Shown here: positions 16,621 to 26,945 of the stretch, piece by piece | Numbering within the stretch: position 1 is the stretch's first letter | Layout of the letters: every line of letters begins with the position of its first letter | Assembly: GCA_951813065.1 (NCBI GenBank) | Contig: CATOTH010000002.1 | Span: forward strand, 1 to 64,000 | Direction: 5' to 3' | DNA from: an uncultured Bryobacterales bacterium | Lineage (GTDB): Bacteria > Acidobacteriota > Terriglobia > Bryobacterales > UBA6623 | Length of the DNA stretch: 64,000 bases | Translations under genes and position numbers: made by a program | Notes under the pieces: generated by a model | Database searches by the model: none | What the model was told of the DNA's origin: nothing | The model's input: only the letters and a program-made list of their open reading frames with translations

Positions 16621-19209
16621 ATGATTGTGAGCGCAATGCTGGGAATTGCCCGACTGTTTTCGATGCCCTTCTCCTCGCGATCCAGCCTCTTGGTTGCGTG
16701 CGCGGCAGCGATTCCGTTGCACCTGAGCGCGGCCGACCCGCCGCCGCGCGGCTACTCGATACCCACCGTGGACATCTCGGATGAGACCCACCGCCAAGTG
16801 GTTGTGGATCGCGAGCCGGGCCAGTACCTCGGCCACCCCTCGACCCTGCTCCTCCCTGACAACAAAACCATGTTGATCGCCTACCCCAAAGGGCACGGTC
16901 GTGGGGGCATCGTCTACAAGAAGAGTTTCGATGGCGGCCTGACGTGGACTGAACGCCTCCAGACACCGGAAAACTGGTCCACGTCAATGGAGGTGCCAAC
17001 GCTCTTCCGATTGATCGATCCGAACGGTGTGCCACGGATCATCATGTTCTCCGGTAAGGCGGGCGGCATCCGCGTCGCGTACTCGGAAGACGAGGGCGAG
17101 TCATGGTCACCGCTAGGTCCCATCCGCACGCCTGGGCCGAGCTACGGAGGCATCGTCGCGATGGGCTCGATGGTCGAGCTTCGAGACGGATCCTACATGG
17201 CGTTCTTCCACGACGACGGCCGCTGGCTGAGGAGTCCGGCCGAGCACGCCGAAGGCAAGCGATTCAAGGTTTACAGTGTCGTCTCGACGGACGGCGGACT
17301 GACCTGGTCGCAGCCGGCAGTGATCGCCAGGCACCCCACCGCGCATCTGTGCGAACCCGGATCCGTGCGCTCGCCCGACGGCAAGCAGATCGCCTTGCTC
17401 TTGCGCGAGAACAGCAGGACGCTCAACTCGTTCGTGATCTTCTCCGACGACGAAGGGAAGACCTGGAGCGAGCCCCGTGAGCTGCCGGGCGCGCTGACGG
17501 GGGACCGTCACACGGCGACCTACGCACCTGACGGAAGGCTCTTCATCAGCTTTCGCGACCGCACCCACGTCAGTCCTACGAAGGGTGACTGGGTGGGCTG
17601 GGTCGGCACCTACGAGGACATCGCCGAAGGTCGCGAGGGCCAGTACCGCGTGCGGTTGATGGACAACCACAAGGGGTCCGACACCGCGTATCCGGGCGTG
17701 GAGCTCCTGCCGGACGGCACGATCGTGACCACCACATACGGACACTGGACTCCGGGCGAGGAGCCCTACATCGTCAGCGTGCGCTTCAAGCTGCAAGAAC
17801 TCGACGCCCGGGCGAAGACTGCCAGATACGAACCGACGTCGACCGTCCGGGCAGCCGCCCGCCCATCCGCCGCTGTCCCGGACGCCCGCGGGAAGCCCAA
17901 CGTCCTCTTTGTCGCAGTTGACGACCTGAACGACTGGGTCCTGGAGCCGGATTCGCCGGTCAGGATGCCGAACATGTGGCGACTGGCGCGACGCGGGGCG
18001 CTGTTCGAACGGGCCTATACCGCCTCCCCGGCCTGCAACCCGTCCCGGGTTGCACTGCTCACCGGCTTGAGCCCGTCGACAACAGGTGTCTACGACAACA
18101 GTTCCGACTGGCGTCGGGCCTTGCCGGACGCGGTGACGCTGCCTCGCTACTTCATGGACCACGGTTATCGGGTCGAGGGCGCGGGCAAGATCTTTCACCA
18201 TCACAACAACAGCGCTTACCACGACGCGGAGTCATTCCATCGGTTCGAAACGATGCAACTCGACCCGATGCCGGCGCGAAAGTTCAATGGCATCGGCGCT
18301 GTCCGGAGCCTGAACTTCGACTGGGGCCCCTGGCCGCTCGACGAATCCGCGACTCCCGATGCCCGCTCGGTCGATTTCGGAATCGATTTCCTCGAACGCA
18401 GCCACGACCGGCCGTTTTTCCTTGCGATCGGACTGTTCCGCCCGCACATGCCATTCCACGTCCCGCCGAAGTACTTCGCAAGCTACCCGCTTGACCAGGT
18501 CGCCATGCCTCGGACCCCCTCGGGCGACCTGCAGGACATTCCGGATGGAGGGCGGGCACTGCTCGAGCAGAAGCAGCACTTCATGAGGGCGATCCTGGAT
18601 GCCGACTCCGAACGCCCCGGAACCTGGCGGGAATCAGTGCGCTCGTACCAAGCGAGCTGCACGTTCGCAGACCATCAGCTAGGCAGGCTCTTGGACTCGC
18701 TGGCGCGGTCGGAGCACGTCGGGAACACCATCATCGTGCTGTGGTCCGACCACGGGTACCATTTGGGCGAAAAGAACCACTGGGAAAAGTTCGTGCTGTG
18801 GGAAAAGGCCACTCGTGTGCCGCTGGTGATCGCCGCCCCAAGAACAGTTGCGCCCGGCACGGTGGTCAGCGCGCCAGTCTCGCTTCTTGACCTGTATCCG
18901 ACGCTGCTTGACCTGACCGGTTTGCCCCCGAACCCCACTCTCGAAGGCAAGAGCCTGACCCCGCTGCTCCGGGATCCGAACCGCGAGCGGACAGTGGCTA
19001 TGACGTATCAGCGGGGCAATCATGCCATACGGTCGAATCGATGGCGCTACATCCGCTACGCCGACGGCACCGAGGAACTCTACGACCACGCCAATGACCC
19101 CGACGAATTGCGCAACCTGGCGGCTCGCGTAGAGTACGCCGACACGATCCGCACGCTGCAGAAGGCGCTCCCGAGGCAGTCCGCCCGAACAGCTTCCGCC
19201 TTGCGCTGA
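16621..19209 (+). CDS. Bifunctional exported sialidase-like and sulfatase protein
   Basis: 862 residues with a signal peptide (SLLVACAAAIPLHLSAADP). Residues about 40-400 form a BNR/Asp-box propeller with repeated SxDxGxTW motifs: SFDGGLTWTE, SEDEGESWSP, STDGGLTWSQ and SDDEGKTWSE, as in exo-alpha-sialidases. From about residue 420 a complete sulfatase follows: KPNVLFVAVDDLNDWVL (metal ligands), the formylglycine motif ACNPSRVALLTG (Cys at about 471) and LWSDHGYHLGEKNHWEK. The second half resembles iduronate-2-sulfatase. Linking both activities suggests stepwise attack on one sulfated, sialylated or related host glycan. An internal Met at residue 15 could be the true start. Confidence 0.88.
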   Translation: MIVSAMLGIARLFSMPFSSRSSLLVACAAAIPLHLSAADPPPRGYSIPTVDISDETHRQVVVDREPGQYLGHPSTLLLPDNKTMLIAYPKGHGRGGIVYKKSFDGGLTWTERLQTPENWSTSMEVPTLFRLIDPNGVPRIIMFSGKAGGIRVAYSEDEGESWSPLGPIRTPGPSYGGIVAMGSMVELRDGSYMAFFHDDGRWLRSPAEHAEGKRFKVYSVVSTDGGLTWSQPAVIARHPTAHLCEPGSVRSPDGKQIALLLRENSRTLNSFVIFSDDEGKTWSEPRELPGALTGDRHTATYAPDGRLFISFRDRTHVSPTKGDWVGWVGTYEDIAEGREGQYRVRLMDNHKGSDTAYPGVELLPDGTIVTTTYGHWTPGEEPYIVSVRFKLQELDARAKTARYEPTSTVRAAARPSAAVPDARGKPNVLFVAVDDLNDWVLEPDSPVRMPNMWRLARRGALFERAYTASPACNPSRVALLTGLSPSTTGVYDNSSDWRRALPDAVTLPRYFMDHGYRVEGAGKIFHHHNNSAYHDAESFHRFETMQLDPMPARKFNGIGAVRSLNFDWGPWPLDESATPDARSVDFGIDFLERSHDRPFFLAIGLFRPHMPFHVPPKYFASYPLDQVAMPRTPSGDLQDIPDGGRALLEQKQHFMRAILDADSERPGTWRESVRSYQASCTFADHQLGRLLDSLARSEHVGNTIIVLWSDHGYHLGEKNHWEKFVLWEKATRVPLVIAAPRTVAPGTVVSAPVSLLDLYPTLLDLTGLPPNPTLEGKSLTPLLRDPNRERTVAMTYQRGNHAIRSNRWRYIRYADGTEELYDHANDPDELRNLAARVEYADTIRTLQKALPRQSARTASALR

Positions 19210-19296
19210 CGGCTGAAGCCACCAAGCCCATTCAGGGTGCCAGCGCCTGTTGGCGATAATGGCGCAAGCCGGGCAACACGAGAATCGGCGCAAGCG

Positions 19297-20067
19297 ATGG
19301 CCCGAACATTCGGCCGAACAGCATTCCATTTCCCCAGCCTCGACACGACGATGCGGCGGGCCGCGGAGCTGGCCCGCGACGGCAGCCCCGAGGGAACGAT
19401 CGTGACTGCGGACAGCCAGAGCGCTGGGCGGGGCCGTCTTGGCCGGAACTGGATCTCCGAACCCGGCTTGGGCCTGTACCTCTCCCTGGTCCTGCGCCCC
19501 GACTGCCAGGCGGATGCAGCTCCCGTCCTGACCTTGATCGCCGGCCTGGGCGTCAAGGAGACCCTTGAGCGCGCCGCAGGCGTCCGCTGCGATCTCCGTT
19601 GGCCTAACGACATCCTCGTGGGCGAGAAAAAATGCTGCGGCATCCTCGTCGAAATGGAAACAGAGCAGCAGCGGGTCGCTCATGTCATCGTCGGTATCGG
19701 CATCAATCTCAATCACCTCGCGTTTCCGCCCGAACTGACGGAAATCGCAACGTCCTTGCGGATTGAAACGGGCCGGGAATGGAGCCGGGAAGACCTGCTC
19801 GATCCACTCATGGATTCGTTGGAATCGTGCTACGAACTTCACCGGATGCGCGGAAATGATCCGATCCTCGACGCGTTCCATCAGGAATCGAGCTTCGCCA
19901 TCGGGCGAAGGGTGGTTGTCGAGGGCCTGCCGGCAGACGCAGCCGGGCCGCTACGCGGCGTCACGGCGGGCCTCGACTCGAGAGGGATGCTACTGCTCCG
20001 CACGGCCGACGGAACTGTCGCGCCCATCCTTGCAGGCAGCGTGCGGGCCGACCCATGCACAATGTAG
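19297..20067 (+). CDS. birA: Biotin--[acetyl-CoA-carboxylase] ligase
   Basis: From the ATG at 19297, 256 residues. It activates biotin with ATP and transfers it to the carboxyl carrier protein. FPSLDTTMRRAAELA, TADSQSAGRGRLGRNWISEPG (biotinyl-AMP loop GRGRxGRxW), LRWPNDILVGEKKCCGILVE and VGIGINLN are the catalytic-domain motifs; a short C-terminal SH3-like domain follows. There is no N-terminal repressor HTH, so this is a monofunctional enzyme. The frame is open to a GTG at 19237, but the added residues match nothing. It is followed five bases later by coaX. Confidence 0.9.
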   Translation: MARTFGRTAFHFPSLDTTMRRAAELARDGSPEGTIVTADSQSAGRGRLGRNWISEPGLGLYLSLVLRPDCQADAAPVLTLIAGLGVKETLERAAGVRCDLRWPNDILVGEKKCCGILVEMETEQQRVAHVIVGIGINLNHLAFPPELTEIATSLRIETGREWSREDLLDPLMDSLESCYELHRMRGNDPILDAFHQESSFAIGRRVVVEGLPADAAGPLRGVTAGLDSRGMLLLRTADGTVAPILAGSVRADPCTM

Positions 20068-20071
20068 GGGC

Positions 20072-20839
20072 ATGCTGCTGGCAGTAGACGTCGGGAATAC
20101 CAACCTGACAATAGGCCTCTTCGACGGATCCCGACGATTGGCAGATTGGCGTCTCAAGACCGATCCGGAACAGACCGTGGACGGCTGGGGAGCCCTGTTC
20201 CACAACCTGGTTTCGCTTGCCGGCCTGAAACTCGCGGACGTAACCGGCTTTATTTTTTCGTCGGTCGTCCCCCAGCTAGACGCTTCGATTGGCGGCATGG
20301 CGAACCGCTACCTGGGCCTGTCCCCGTATCAGGTCACAGCTTCCAGCCGGACCGGCCTGGCGATCCTTATCGACAAGCCCGAGGAAATCGGCGCCGACCG
20401 GATCGTGAATTCCGTGGCTGCCGCGGAGAAATACGGCTGTCCGTGCGTGGCGGTTGACTTCGGTACCGCGATTACGTTCGACACGATCTCCGCGAACCGC
20501 GAGTATCTCGGCGGAATTATCTGCCCCGGAATTCAGGTCTCCTCGCAGGCGTTGGTCCGGCGCACTGCGCGCCTGCCTCAAATCGAACTACGCCAGCCGG
20601 CCAAAGTCATCGGCACGAACACGGTCGAGAGCCTCCAGTCCGGTTTCTATTTCGGAATGCTGGGCATGCTGGACGGCATCCTCGAGAAGTTGGTGAAGAC
20701 GCTCGGGGAGAACACCAGCGTCGTGGCAACCGGCGGGCAGGCGGAGATCCTGGCTCCCGCTTCCAGGTACATCGAGACGGTGGACGAGGGTTTGACCCTC
20801 GAAGGCTTGCGCCTGATCTGGAATCGGAACAGGTCCTGA
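20072..20839 (+). CDS. coaX: Type III pantothenate kinase
   Basis: 255 residues. First step of CoA synthesis from pantothenate. MLLAVDVGNTNLTIGLFDG is the N-terminal phosphate-binding motif, EEIGADRIVNSVAA the dimer/active-site motif, CVAVDFGTAITFDTI the second phosphate motif and VVATGGQAEIL the adenosine motif. The start ATG at 20072 lies just after the birA stop; birA-coaX is a common gene pair. Confidence 0.92.
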   Translation: MLLAVDVGNTNLTIGLFDGSRRLADWRLKTDPEQTVDGWGALFHNLVSLAGLKLADVTGFIFSSVVPQLDASIGGMANRYLGLSPYQVTASSRTGLAILIDKPEEIGADRIVNSVAAAEKYGCPCVAVDFGTAITFDTISANREYLGGIICPGIQVSSQALVRRTARLPQIELRQPAKVIGTNTVESLQSGFYFGMLGMLDGILEKLVKTLGENTSVVATGGQAEILAPASRYIETVDEGLTLEGLRLIWNRNRS

Positions 20840-20849
20840 GCATCGATCC

Positions 20850-22310
20850 ATGCTCCCGCCGTACGGCCAATCTCTTGCGCTGTTGACCGACCTGTACCAG
20901 CTCACGATGGCGTGCGGGTACTGGAAGGAAGGCTTTGCCGACCGGGAAGCCGTTTTCCACCAGGCGTTTCGCAGCAATCCGTTTGGCGGGTCGTTCGCGG
21001 TCGCGGCAGGTCTGGACAGCGGAACGCGGTGGCTGCGCGACTTGCGATTTCGCGAAGATGACCTCAACTACCTGCGAAGCTTGCAGGGACAGGGCGGGCA
21101 GCCCCTTTTCGAAGCGGGCTTCCTCGACTACCTGCGCGACTTCCGGTTCGCCTGCGACGTCGACGCCGTGCCGGAAGGCACGGTCGTGTTCGCCGGCGAG
21201 CCGCTCTTGCGCATTCGCGGGCCCCTACTGCAAGCCCAGCTGGCAGAAACCGCGATTCTCAACATCGTGAACTTCCAGACACTGATCGCCACCAAGGCGG
21301 CACGCGTGTGTCTGGCAGCCGGCGAGGATCCCGTGCTCGAATTCGGACTGCGCAGGGCCCAGGGGATCGACGGCGGCCTCAGCGCGAGCAGGGCCGCCTA
21401 CGTCGGCGGGTGCGCCGCCACCTCGAACGTGCTGGCCGGAAAGCTCTATGGCATCCCCGTCCGCGGCACGCACGCTCACAGCTGGGTGCTGGCATTCGAA
21501 ACCGAAGCCGAGGCGTTCGATGCCTTCGCGCGGGCGATGCCTCACAATTGCGTCCTGCTGGTCGACACCTACAACACCATCGAGGGCGTCAGGAGGGCGG
21601 TTGACACCGGCATCAAGATGCGCGCCGGCGGTCTCCACCTCGCGGCCATCCGCCTCGATTCCGGAGACCTCGCGCAACTCTCGACCGAAGCGCGCAAGCT
21701 CCTCGACGCGGCCGGGCTCCGGGATACCGAAATCGTTGCGTCGAACGATCTCGACGAACACAGGATCGCCGATCTCAAGGCACGCGGGGCACCTATCGGC
21801 ATCTGGGGGGTCGGTACGAGCATCGCAGCCGCCGTGGGCCAATCGGCCCTCGCAGGAGTCTACAAGCTGGCGTTGCTGCGAGACGCTTCCGGACGATGGG
21901 AGGGCAAGTCCAAAGTGTCGGACAGCCCGGCGAAGGCATCGATCCCCGGCATGCTGCAGGTGCGCCGGTTCGCGGACAAAAGCGGCATCAGAGCGGACCT
22001 GATCTATGACGAGCTCCGTGCCCCGGAAGATCGCTGGCGTGGCCTCGACCCGTCAGCCGGAACTGGCGAGACCGAGCTCACGGGGGCGAACAGCGACCTG
22101 CTGCAGCCGGTCTTGCGTGGCGGCCGGCCACTGGCTACACCGGAAAAACTGGCCGCGGCGAGAGAGCGCTGCCGCTCCCAGCTGGATCAGTTGCCCGTCG
22201 ACGTCCAGCGGAGCGCGGCCGGTGGACGATTTCCGGTCTTTCTCGAGACGGAACTCCTCAAGGAATGGGAACGCCTCGCGGGTCCCCGCCAGCGGGGGCG
22301 GGGCAATTGA
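20850..22310 (+). CDS. pncB: Nicotinate phosphoribosyltransferase
   Basis: 486 residues. It converts nicotinate and PRPP to nicotinate mononucleotide in NAD salvage. TDLYQLTMACGYWKEG is the N-terminal signature; FQTLIATKAARVCLAAG, FGLRRAQGIDGGLSASRAAY and GTHAHSWVLAF carry the substrate-binding residues and the His, and IRLDSGDLAQLS the PRPP-binding part. It starts ten bases after coaX, so birA-coaX-pncB form a cofactor operon. Confidence 0.92.
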   Translation: MLPPYGQSLALLTDLYQLTMACGYWKEGFADREAVFHQAFRSNPFGGSFAVAAGLDSGTRWLRDLRFREDDLNYLRSLQGQGGQPLFEAGFLDYLRDFRFACDVDAVPEGTVVFAGEPLLRIRGPLLQAQLAETAILNIVNFQTLIATKAARVCLAAGEDPVLEFGLRRAQGIDGGLSASRAAYVGGCAATSNVLAGKLYGIPVRGTHAHSWVLAFETEAEAFDAFARAMPHNCVLLVDTYNTIEGVRRAVDTGIKMRAGGLHLAAIRLDSGDLAQLSTEARKLLDAAGLRDTEIVASNDLDEHRIADLKARGAPIGIWGVGTSIAAAVGQSALAGVYKLALLRDASGRWEGKSKVSDSPAKASIPGMLQVRRFADKSGIRADLIYDELRAPEDRWRGLDPSAGTGETELTGANSDLLQPVLRGGRPLATPEKLAAARERCRSQLDQLPVDVQRSAAGGRFPVFLETELLKEWERLAGPRQRGRGN

Positions 22311-22337
22311 CAGGAGGCGTTGGGGCGCGGCACCGTC

Positions 22338-23543
22338 CTATCCCAGGACGGGCAGGTTCTCCCGGAGGATTCCGATGTCCTTGTCCCCGCGTCCGGAAAG
22401 GTTGATCACGAACGCCTGACCGCTGGCCGACGGAGCGCGCTTGACGGCCTCAGCCACGGCATGGGCCGACTCGAGCGCTGGGATGATGCCCTCGAGGTGC
22501 GAGAGGGTCTTGACCGCTTCGATCGCGTCAGCATCGGAGCACGACGTATACTCGACTCGACCCCTGTCCCGGAGCCAGGCGTGCTCCGGCCCGATCGAAG
22601 CGTAGTCCAGGCCCGCGGAAACCGAGTGCGTGAGGGCGATCTGGCCGTCTTCGTCCTGCAAGATATAGCTCTTGGTGCCTTGCAACACTCCCGGAACCCC
22701 TCCCGCAAAGCGCGCCGCGTGATCGCCCAAGCCTGCTCCCCGGCCACCGGCCTCGACGCCCACCATGGCAACGTCAGCGTCCCCGAGGAAGGGATGGAAA
22801 AGGCCGATTGCGTTGCTGCCGCCCCCGACGCAGGCGATCAGCAAGTCCGGCAACGTTCCGCCGGAGAACTCCAGGAATTGCTCGCGGGCTTCGATACCGA
22901 TCACGCGCTGGAAGTCGCGGACGATCATCGGATACGGATGAGGCCCGAGCGCAGACCCGAGCATATAGTGGGTGGTCTCGAAGCTACCAGCCCAATCCCG
23001 CATCGCTTCTGAAATCGCGTCCTTCAAAGTCCGGCTGCCGGAGTCCACCCCCACGACGTCGGCCCCGAGCAGGCGCATGCGGAAGACGTTGAGTGCCTGG
23101 CGCCGCATGTCTTCCTCGCCCATGTAAACCACGCATTTCAAGCCGAACAGCGCGCACACAGTGGCCGTGGCAACCCCGTGCTGGCCCGCTCCCGTCTCGG
23201 CGATCACGCGCCCTTTGCCCATCCGCCGCGCGAGCAGGGCCTGTCCGAGGCAATTGTTAATCTTGTGCGCACCGGTGTGCAGCAGGTCCTCGCGCTTGAG
23301 GTAGATGTCAGCGCCGCCAAGGTGGTCGCTGAGCCGCCGGGCGTGAAACAAGGGGGTCGGCCGACCGGAATAGTGCCTGCAGAGCGCGGAGAGTTCCGCA
23401 TGGAAACCCGGAGCGGCGCTGGCCTCCCGGTATGTCGTCTCCAATTCGTCGAGCGGTGCCACGAGGATCTCCGGCGCGTAACGCCCGCCGAACTCGCCGA
23501 AGCGGCCCAATGGATCTGGCGCTGTCACCGAGGCTTGGAGCAT
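22338..23543 (-). CDS. trpB: Tryptophan synthase beta chain
   Basis: 401 residues, standard length. PLP enzyme that condenses indole with serine. [20 protein letters not shown] is the N-terminal signature; the PLP lysine is Lys94 in [17 protein letters not shown] (240-247) binds the PLP phosphate; [12 protein letters not shown] is the substrate loop. No trpA or other trp gene lies nearby: it stands alone, convergent to pncB with 27 bases between. Confidence 0.93.
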   Translation of the reverse strand: MLQASVTAPDPLGRFGEFGGRYAPEILVAPLDELETTYREASAAPGFHAELSALCRHYSGRPTPLFHARRLSDHLGGADIYLKREDLLHTGAHKINNCLGQALLARRMGKGRVIAETGAGQHGVATATVCALFGLKCVVYMGEEDMRRQALNVFRMRLLGADVVGVDSGSRTLKDAISEAMRDWAGSFETTHYMLGSALGPHPYPMIVRDFQRVIGIEAREQFLEFSGGTLPDLLIACVGGGSNAIGLFHPFLGDADVAMVGVEAGGRGAGLGDHAARFAGGVPGVLQGTKSYILQDEDGQIALTHSVSAGLDYASIGPEHAWLRDRGRVEYTSCSDADAIEAVKTLSHLEGIIPALESAHAVAEAVKRAPSASGQAFVINLSGRGDKDIGILRENLPVLG

Positions 23544-23730
23544 CCCTTCACGATAACGCTTGGAGTGTAACGGTGAGTCCCACAGCTCCCGAATCCCGTG
23601 GAGTGATGCATGAATCGGTCCGCGCCAAACCCGGATCCGCGGTTTCCGGCGTCGTCAAGTTAACACGGTGTGGGGACCAATCGCTTTCAGGTGAATATGC
23701 TTGGTAGAGTGACCCTTTGAGGTGAGACGC

Positions 23731-26700
23731 ATGTACATTCAAGATCGTCGTTCGATTCGTCCGTCCCGTTTCCTCCGTTTCGGAGCGTGTTTCTTGCTGA
23801 CATCTCTCTGCGGGCTTCAGGCCCAGATTGACACCGGCAGCATCCGGGGAATCGTGTACGACCAGACGATGGCCGTGATCCCGGACGTGACGGTGACCGC
23901 AGTCGACGAGCAGCGTGGAGTGGAACGCGAGACCGTCAGCTCCACGGTCGGCGAATACACCTTTACGCTCTTGGAACCGGGAACGTACACCTTGAGCTTC
24001 GCGGCGGAGAACTTCGCGCCCCTGACCGTCGAGGGCTTCGAACTGCTGGTCGGCGAAGCCTCCACGTTCTCGCCTCAGCTGTCACTCGCGGCAGCGGACC
24101 TCGAAGTGGTGATCCTGGCAGATGAGGCGCGCTCGGCGATCGAGCCCGAGCGCATCCAGCAAGCCGATCACATCGACGCCGTCCGCATTCAGAACCTTCC
24201 GATCAACCGGCGGGACTACCTGGACCTGGCCCTGCTGACGCCCGGCGTGGTGGACACGAACTATGTCGCCGAAGATCGCGATTTCCGCATCGCCGCGACG
24301 CCGCAGTCAGGCTTGGGCATCGGCGGGACAAACGGGCGCGGCAATACCTTCATGATCGACGGCTTGGACAACACCTACAACTCCGGGTCGGTACGCTCTT
24401 CGATCAGCCAGGAAGCCGTGCGGGAGTTCCAGGTCAACCGAAACTCCTACTCCGCCGAGCAGGGCGGTGCTCCTGGCGGCACGGTCAACATCGTCACCAA
24501 GAGCGGCGGCAATGACGTGCACGGAGCGCTGTTCGGCACCGTGCGGAATCGTCGCTTCCAGGCGCGCAACTTCTTCGACCCGGGCAAGGCTCCCTACACT
24601 CGCTCGCAGTCCGGCGCGGGCTTCGGCGGGCCAGTCGAGAGGAACAAGACGTTCTACTACACGGCGTACGAACGGCTGGACCGCCACGAGTCCCAGATCG
24701 TCCCCCTACTGGCTGACCGCTCGTTCCTTACCTCGCTGACCCCTTCGCAGCAAGCGCTGGCGGATACGCTCCTGGCGGCCGGTCCTCCCTTGTTGCGCCC
24801 GTTCGTCAGCCAGCTGTCTGGCGCGCTCACGCCGGGGAACTATCCGCACGTCGTGCAGATGTTCGAGGAGAACAGCGGCGTGTTTCCGTTCGGTGAGCAA
24901 CGCCAGCAGTTCCTCGCCAGGCTGGATCACACGCTCAGCGACGGCCACAACATCTTCTTCCGCGGCAACTGGACGGGCCAGGATCGGGAGAACACCCGGT
25001 TCGGCTCGCTGACCGCTCGCAGCCGGGGACAGAATGTCAGTTCCAACGATTTCGGGCTTGCGCTCGGCGACACCTGGGTGATCAGCCCCAAGTGGGTCAG
25101 CGAGACCCGTGTCGGTTTCGGATACCAGGACCACGGGGTCTACCCCACTGACCCTTTCGGCCCGGGGATCGACATCAACGGGTTCGGCAATTTCGGCCGG
25201 GACCTGCTCCTTCCTGTGCGCGTTGTAGAGAGGGCCTACGAACTGCGCCAGAACTTCGTGCGCGTCACGGGCCGCCAGACCATCAAGTTCGGCGTGGACT
25301 ACAACCCTGTCCGCGACTGGGTGCAATCGGAAATCTTCTTCGGCGGCAGATTCACCTTCGGCGAGGCCGTCCCCCTCGCAGCGGTGATCGATCAGGCCGG
25401 AGCCGCAGCCGGTCTTCCCGGCGTGTCACAGCTGGTCAAGGGAGCCCTGCTCGGTGCCGGGCTCGGACAGCTCGCAGCTTCGGTGGACGCGCCGATCAGC
25501 TCGCTGCAGGCATTCGCCCTGGGGCTTCCGACCGTCTACCAGCAAGGCTTCGGGGATCCCTATTGGATGGGCTGGATAAACCGGACCAACCTGTTCATCG
25601 AGGACTCCATCCGGGTGACGACCAATCTCCTGCTTTCGCTCGGACTGCGCCACGAGTTCGAGATCAAGACCCGGTTCCCCCGCGACTACAACAACATCGC
25701 GCCCCGCATGGGCTTCGCCTGGAGCCCGAACCCCAAGACCGTGGTGCGGGGAGGCTACGGATTCTACTATTCGCGAATTGACGGCCAAGTCGCGTACATC
25801 AACGAGTTGCTCGGCGACAACGAACAGATCTTCCAGCTCTTCATTCCGCTGACAGGATTCCCCAACATCCTGAGCGGACTGACCGGCCAGCCGCTCACGT
25901 CCGCCGAGATCTACCAGACCCTCCAGGGCCGGGGTGTGATCGGACAGAGGCCGATCGTCCCGGAAGACCTCTTGGTCCACGGAATCCAGCCCAGCAGGGG
26001 GTATCCTCTGCGTGTCGGCTTTCGCGTGGTGGACGATTTCGTAAACCCGTACTCCCAGCAAGGCAGCTTCGAAATCCAGCGCCAGCTCGGAGGCTACGCG
26101 CTATCGGTGGGTTACAACTACAACCGCGGGGTCCACTTGGTCCGGCCCCTGGACCTGAATATCTTCGAGGCCGGAACCGACCCTGCGACGGGTCGGCCGA
26201 TTGCCGGGTTCCACAACCCGCTCATCCTGCAGGACAACGCGTACGGCAGCTGGGGCAGATCCTACTATCACGCCATGATCGTACAGCTCAAGAAGCGCTT
26301 TTCCGACGGCTTCACGATCTCGGCACACCATACCTGGAGCAAGACCATCGACGAGAACACGGACTACAACTCGTCGTTCCAGCCGCACCTGCAATGGGAC
26401 GCTCGCAACGAGTTGGCGTTGTCGCACTTCCATCGCGGACACCGCTTCGTCGCCAACGCGGTTGCGCAGTCACCGTGGAAGGCAGCCAGGGGCCGCGGGT
26501 TCGGCCACAACCTGCTGGCGGACTTCACTCTGTCGGGAATCCTGCTGGCGCGCTCCGGCGCGCCATTCAACCTGAACTCGGGCTTCGACACCATCGGCGA
26601 CCGCCATACCGACACGCACCGTCCGTTCGGACTGGGCCGGAACGTCGGCACGGGGCCGAGTTTCTTTGGCCTTGACCTGCGCCTTACGCGGACCTTTGCG

Positions 26701-26916
26701 CTGAGCGAGAGCCTGGACATGCAGGTGATTGCGGAGGGATTCAACATCTTCAACAAGACCAACTTCAGGACTGTGAACGGAAACGTCGGCGATATGGCGC
26801 TCGAGGACGTTCCGCCCGCGCCCACAGGACGCCTGGGCCCGGTCACCGAGCCCTTCTCGTTCACCTCCGCGTTCGATCCGCGCCAGTTCCAATTCACCCT
26901 GCGCCTGACCTTCTAG
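23731..26916 (+). CDS. TonB-dependent receptor, Oar-like (copy C, paralogue of copy A)
   Basis: 1061 residues from the ATG at 23731, which has GAGGTGAG upstream; the GTG at 23722 is less likely. Signal peptide FLLTSLCGLQAQ, carboxypeptidase-regulatory domain TGSIRGIVYDQTMAVIPDVTV, plug with INRRDYLDLALLTPGV and the DG motif, and a barrel ending FQFTLRLTF. It matches the 2721-5891 receptor nearly end to end, including AFALGLPTVYQQGFG and HTWSKTIDENTDYNS. The two probably arose by duplication and may import related ligands. The FG-GAP protein gene converges on its 3' end. Confidence 0.92.
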   Translation: MYIQDRRSIRPSRFLRFGACFLLTSLCGLQAQIDTGSIRGIVYDQTMAVIPDVTVTAVDEQRGVERETVSSTVGEYTFTLLEPGTYTLSFAAENFAPLTVEGFELLVGEASTFSPQLSLAAADLEVVILADEARSAIEPERIQQADHIDAVRIQNLPINRRDYLDLALLTPGVVDTNYVAEDRDFRIAATPQSGLGIGGTNGRGNTFMIDGLDNTYNSGSVRSSISQEAVREFQVNRNSYSAEQGGAPGGTVNIVTKSGGNDVHGALFGTVRNRRFQARNFFDPGKAPYTRSQSGAGFGGPVERNKTFYYTAYERLDRHESQIVPLLADRSFLTSLTPSQQALADTLLAAGPPLLRPFVSQLSGALTPGNYPHVVQMFEENSGVFPFGEQRQQFLARLDHTLSDGHNIFFRGNWTGQDRENTRFGSLTARSRGQNVSSNDFGLALGDTWVISPKWVSETRVGFGYQDHGVYPTDPFGPGIDINGFGNFGRDLLLPVRVVERAYELRQNFVRVTGRQTIKFGVDYNPVRDWVQSEIFFGGRFTFGEAVPLAAVIDQAGAAAGLPGVSQLVKGALLGAGLGQLAASVDAPISSLQAFALGLPTVYQQGFGDPYWMGWINRTNLFIEDSIRVTTNLLLSLGLRHEFEIKTRFPRDYNNIAPRMGFAWSPNPKTVVRGGYGFYYSRIDGQVAYINELLGDNEQIFQLFIPLTGFPNILSGLTGQPLTSAEIYQTLQGRGVIGQRPIVPEDLLVHGIQPSRGYPLRVGFRVVDDFVNPYSQQGSFEIQRQLGGYALSVGYNYNRGVHLVRPLDLNIFEAGTDPATGRPIAGFHNPLILQDNAYGSWGRSYYHAMIVQLKKRFSDGFTISAHHTWSKTIDENTDYNSSFQPHLQWDARNELALSHFHRGHRFVANAVAQSPWKAARGRGFGHNLLADFTLSGILLARSGAPFNLNSGFDTIGDRHTDTHRPFGLGRNVGTGPSFFGLDLRLTRTFALSESLDMQVIAEGFNIFNKTNFRTVNGNVGDMALEDVPPAPTGRLGPVTEPFSFTSAFDPRQFQFTLRLTF

Positions 26917-26945
26917 GAACCTGGAGCTCAGGCGCGGCCTCGATG

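Noticed and set aside
17113..18222. A 369-codon minus-strand frame opposite the sialidase-sulfatase
   Set aside because: Shadow; the plus strand has the Asp-box and sulfatase motifs.
22338..23543. A trp operon
   Set aside because: Only trpB is present; both neighbours are unrelated and there is no trpA, trpC or leader.
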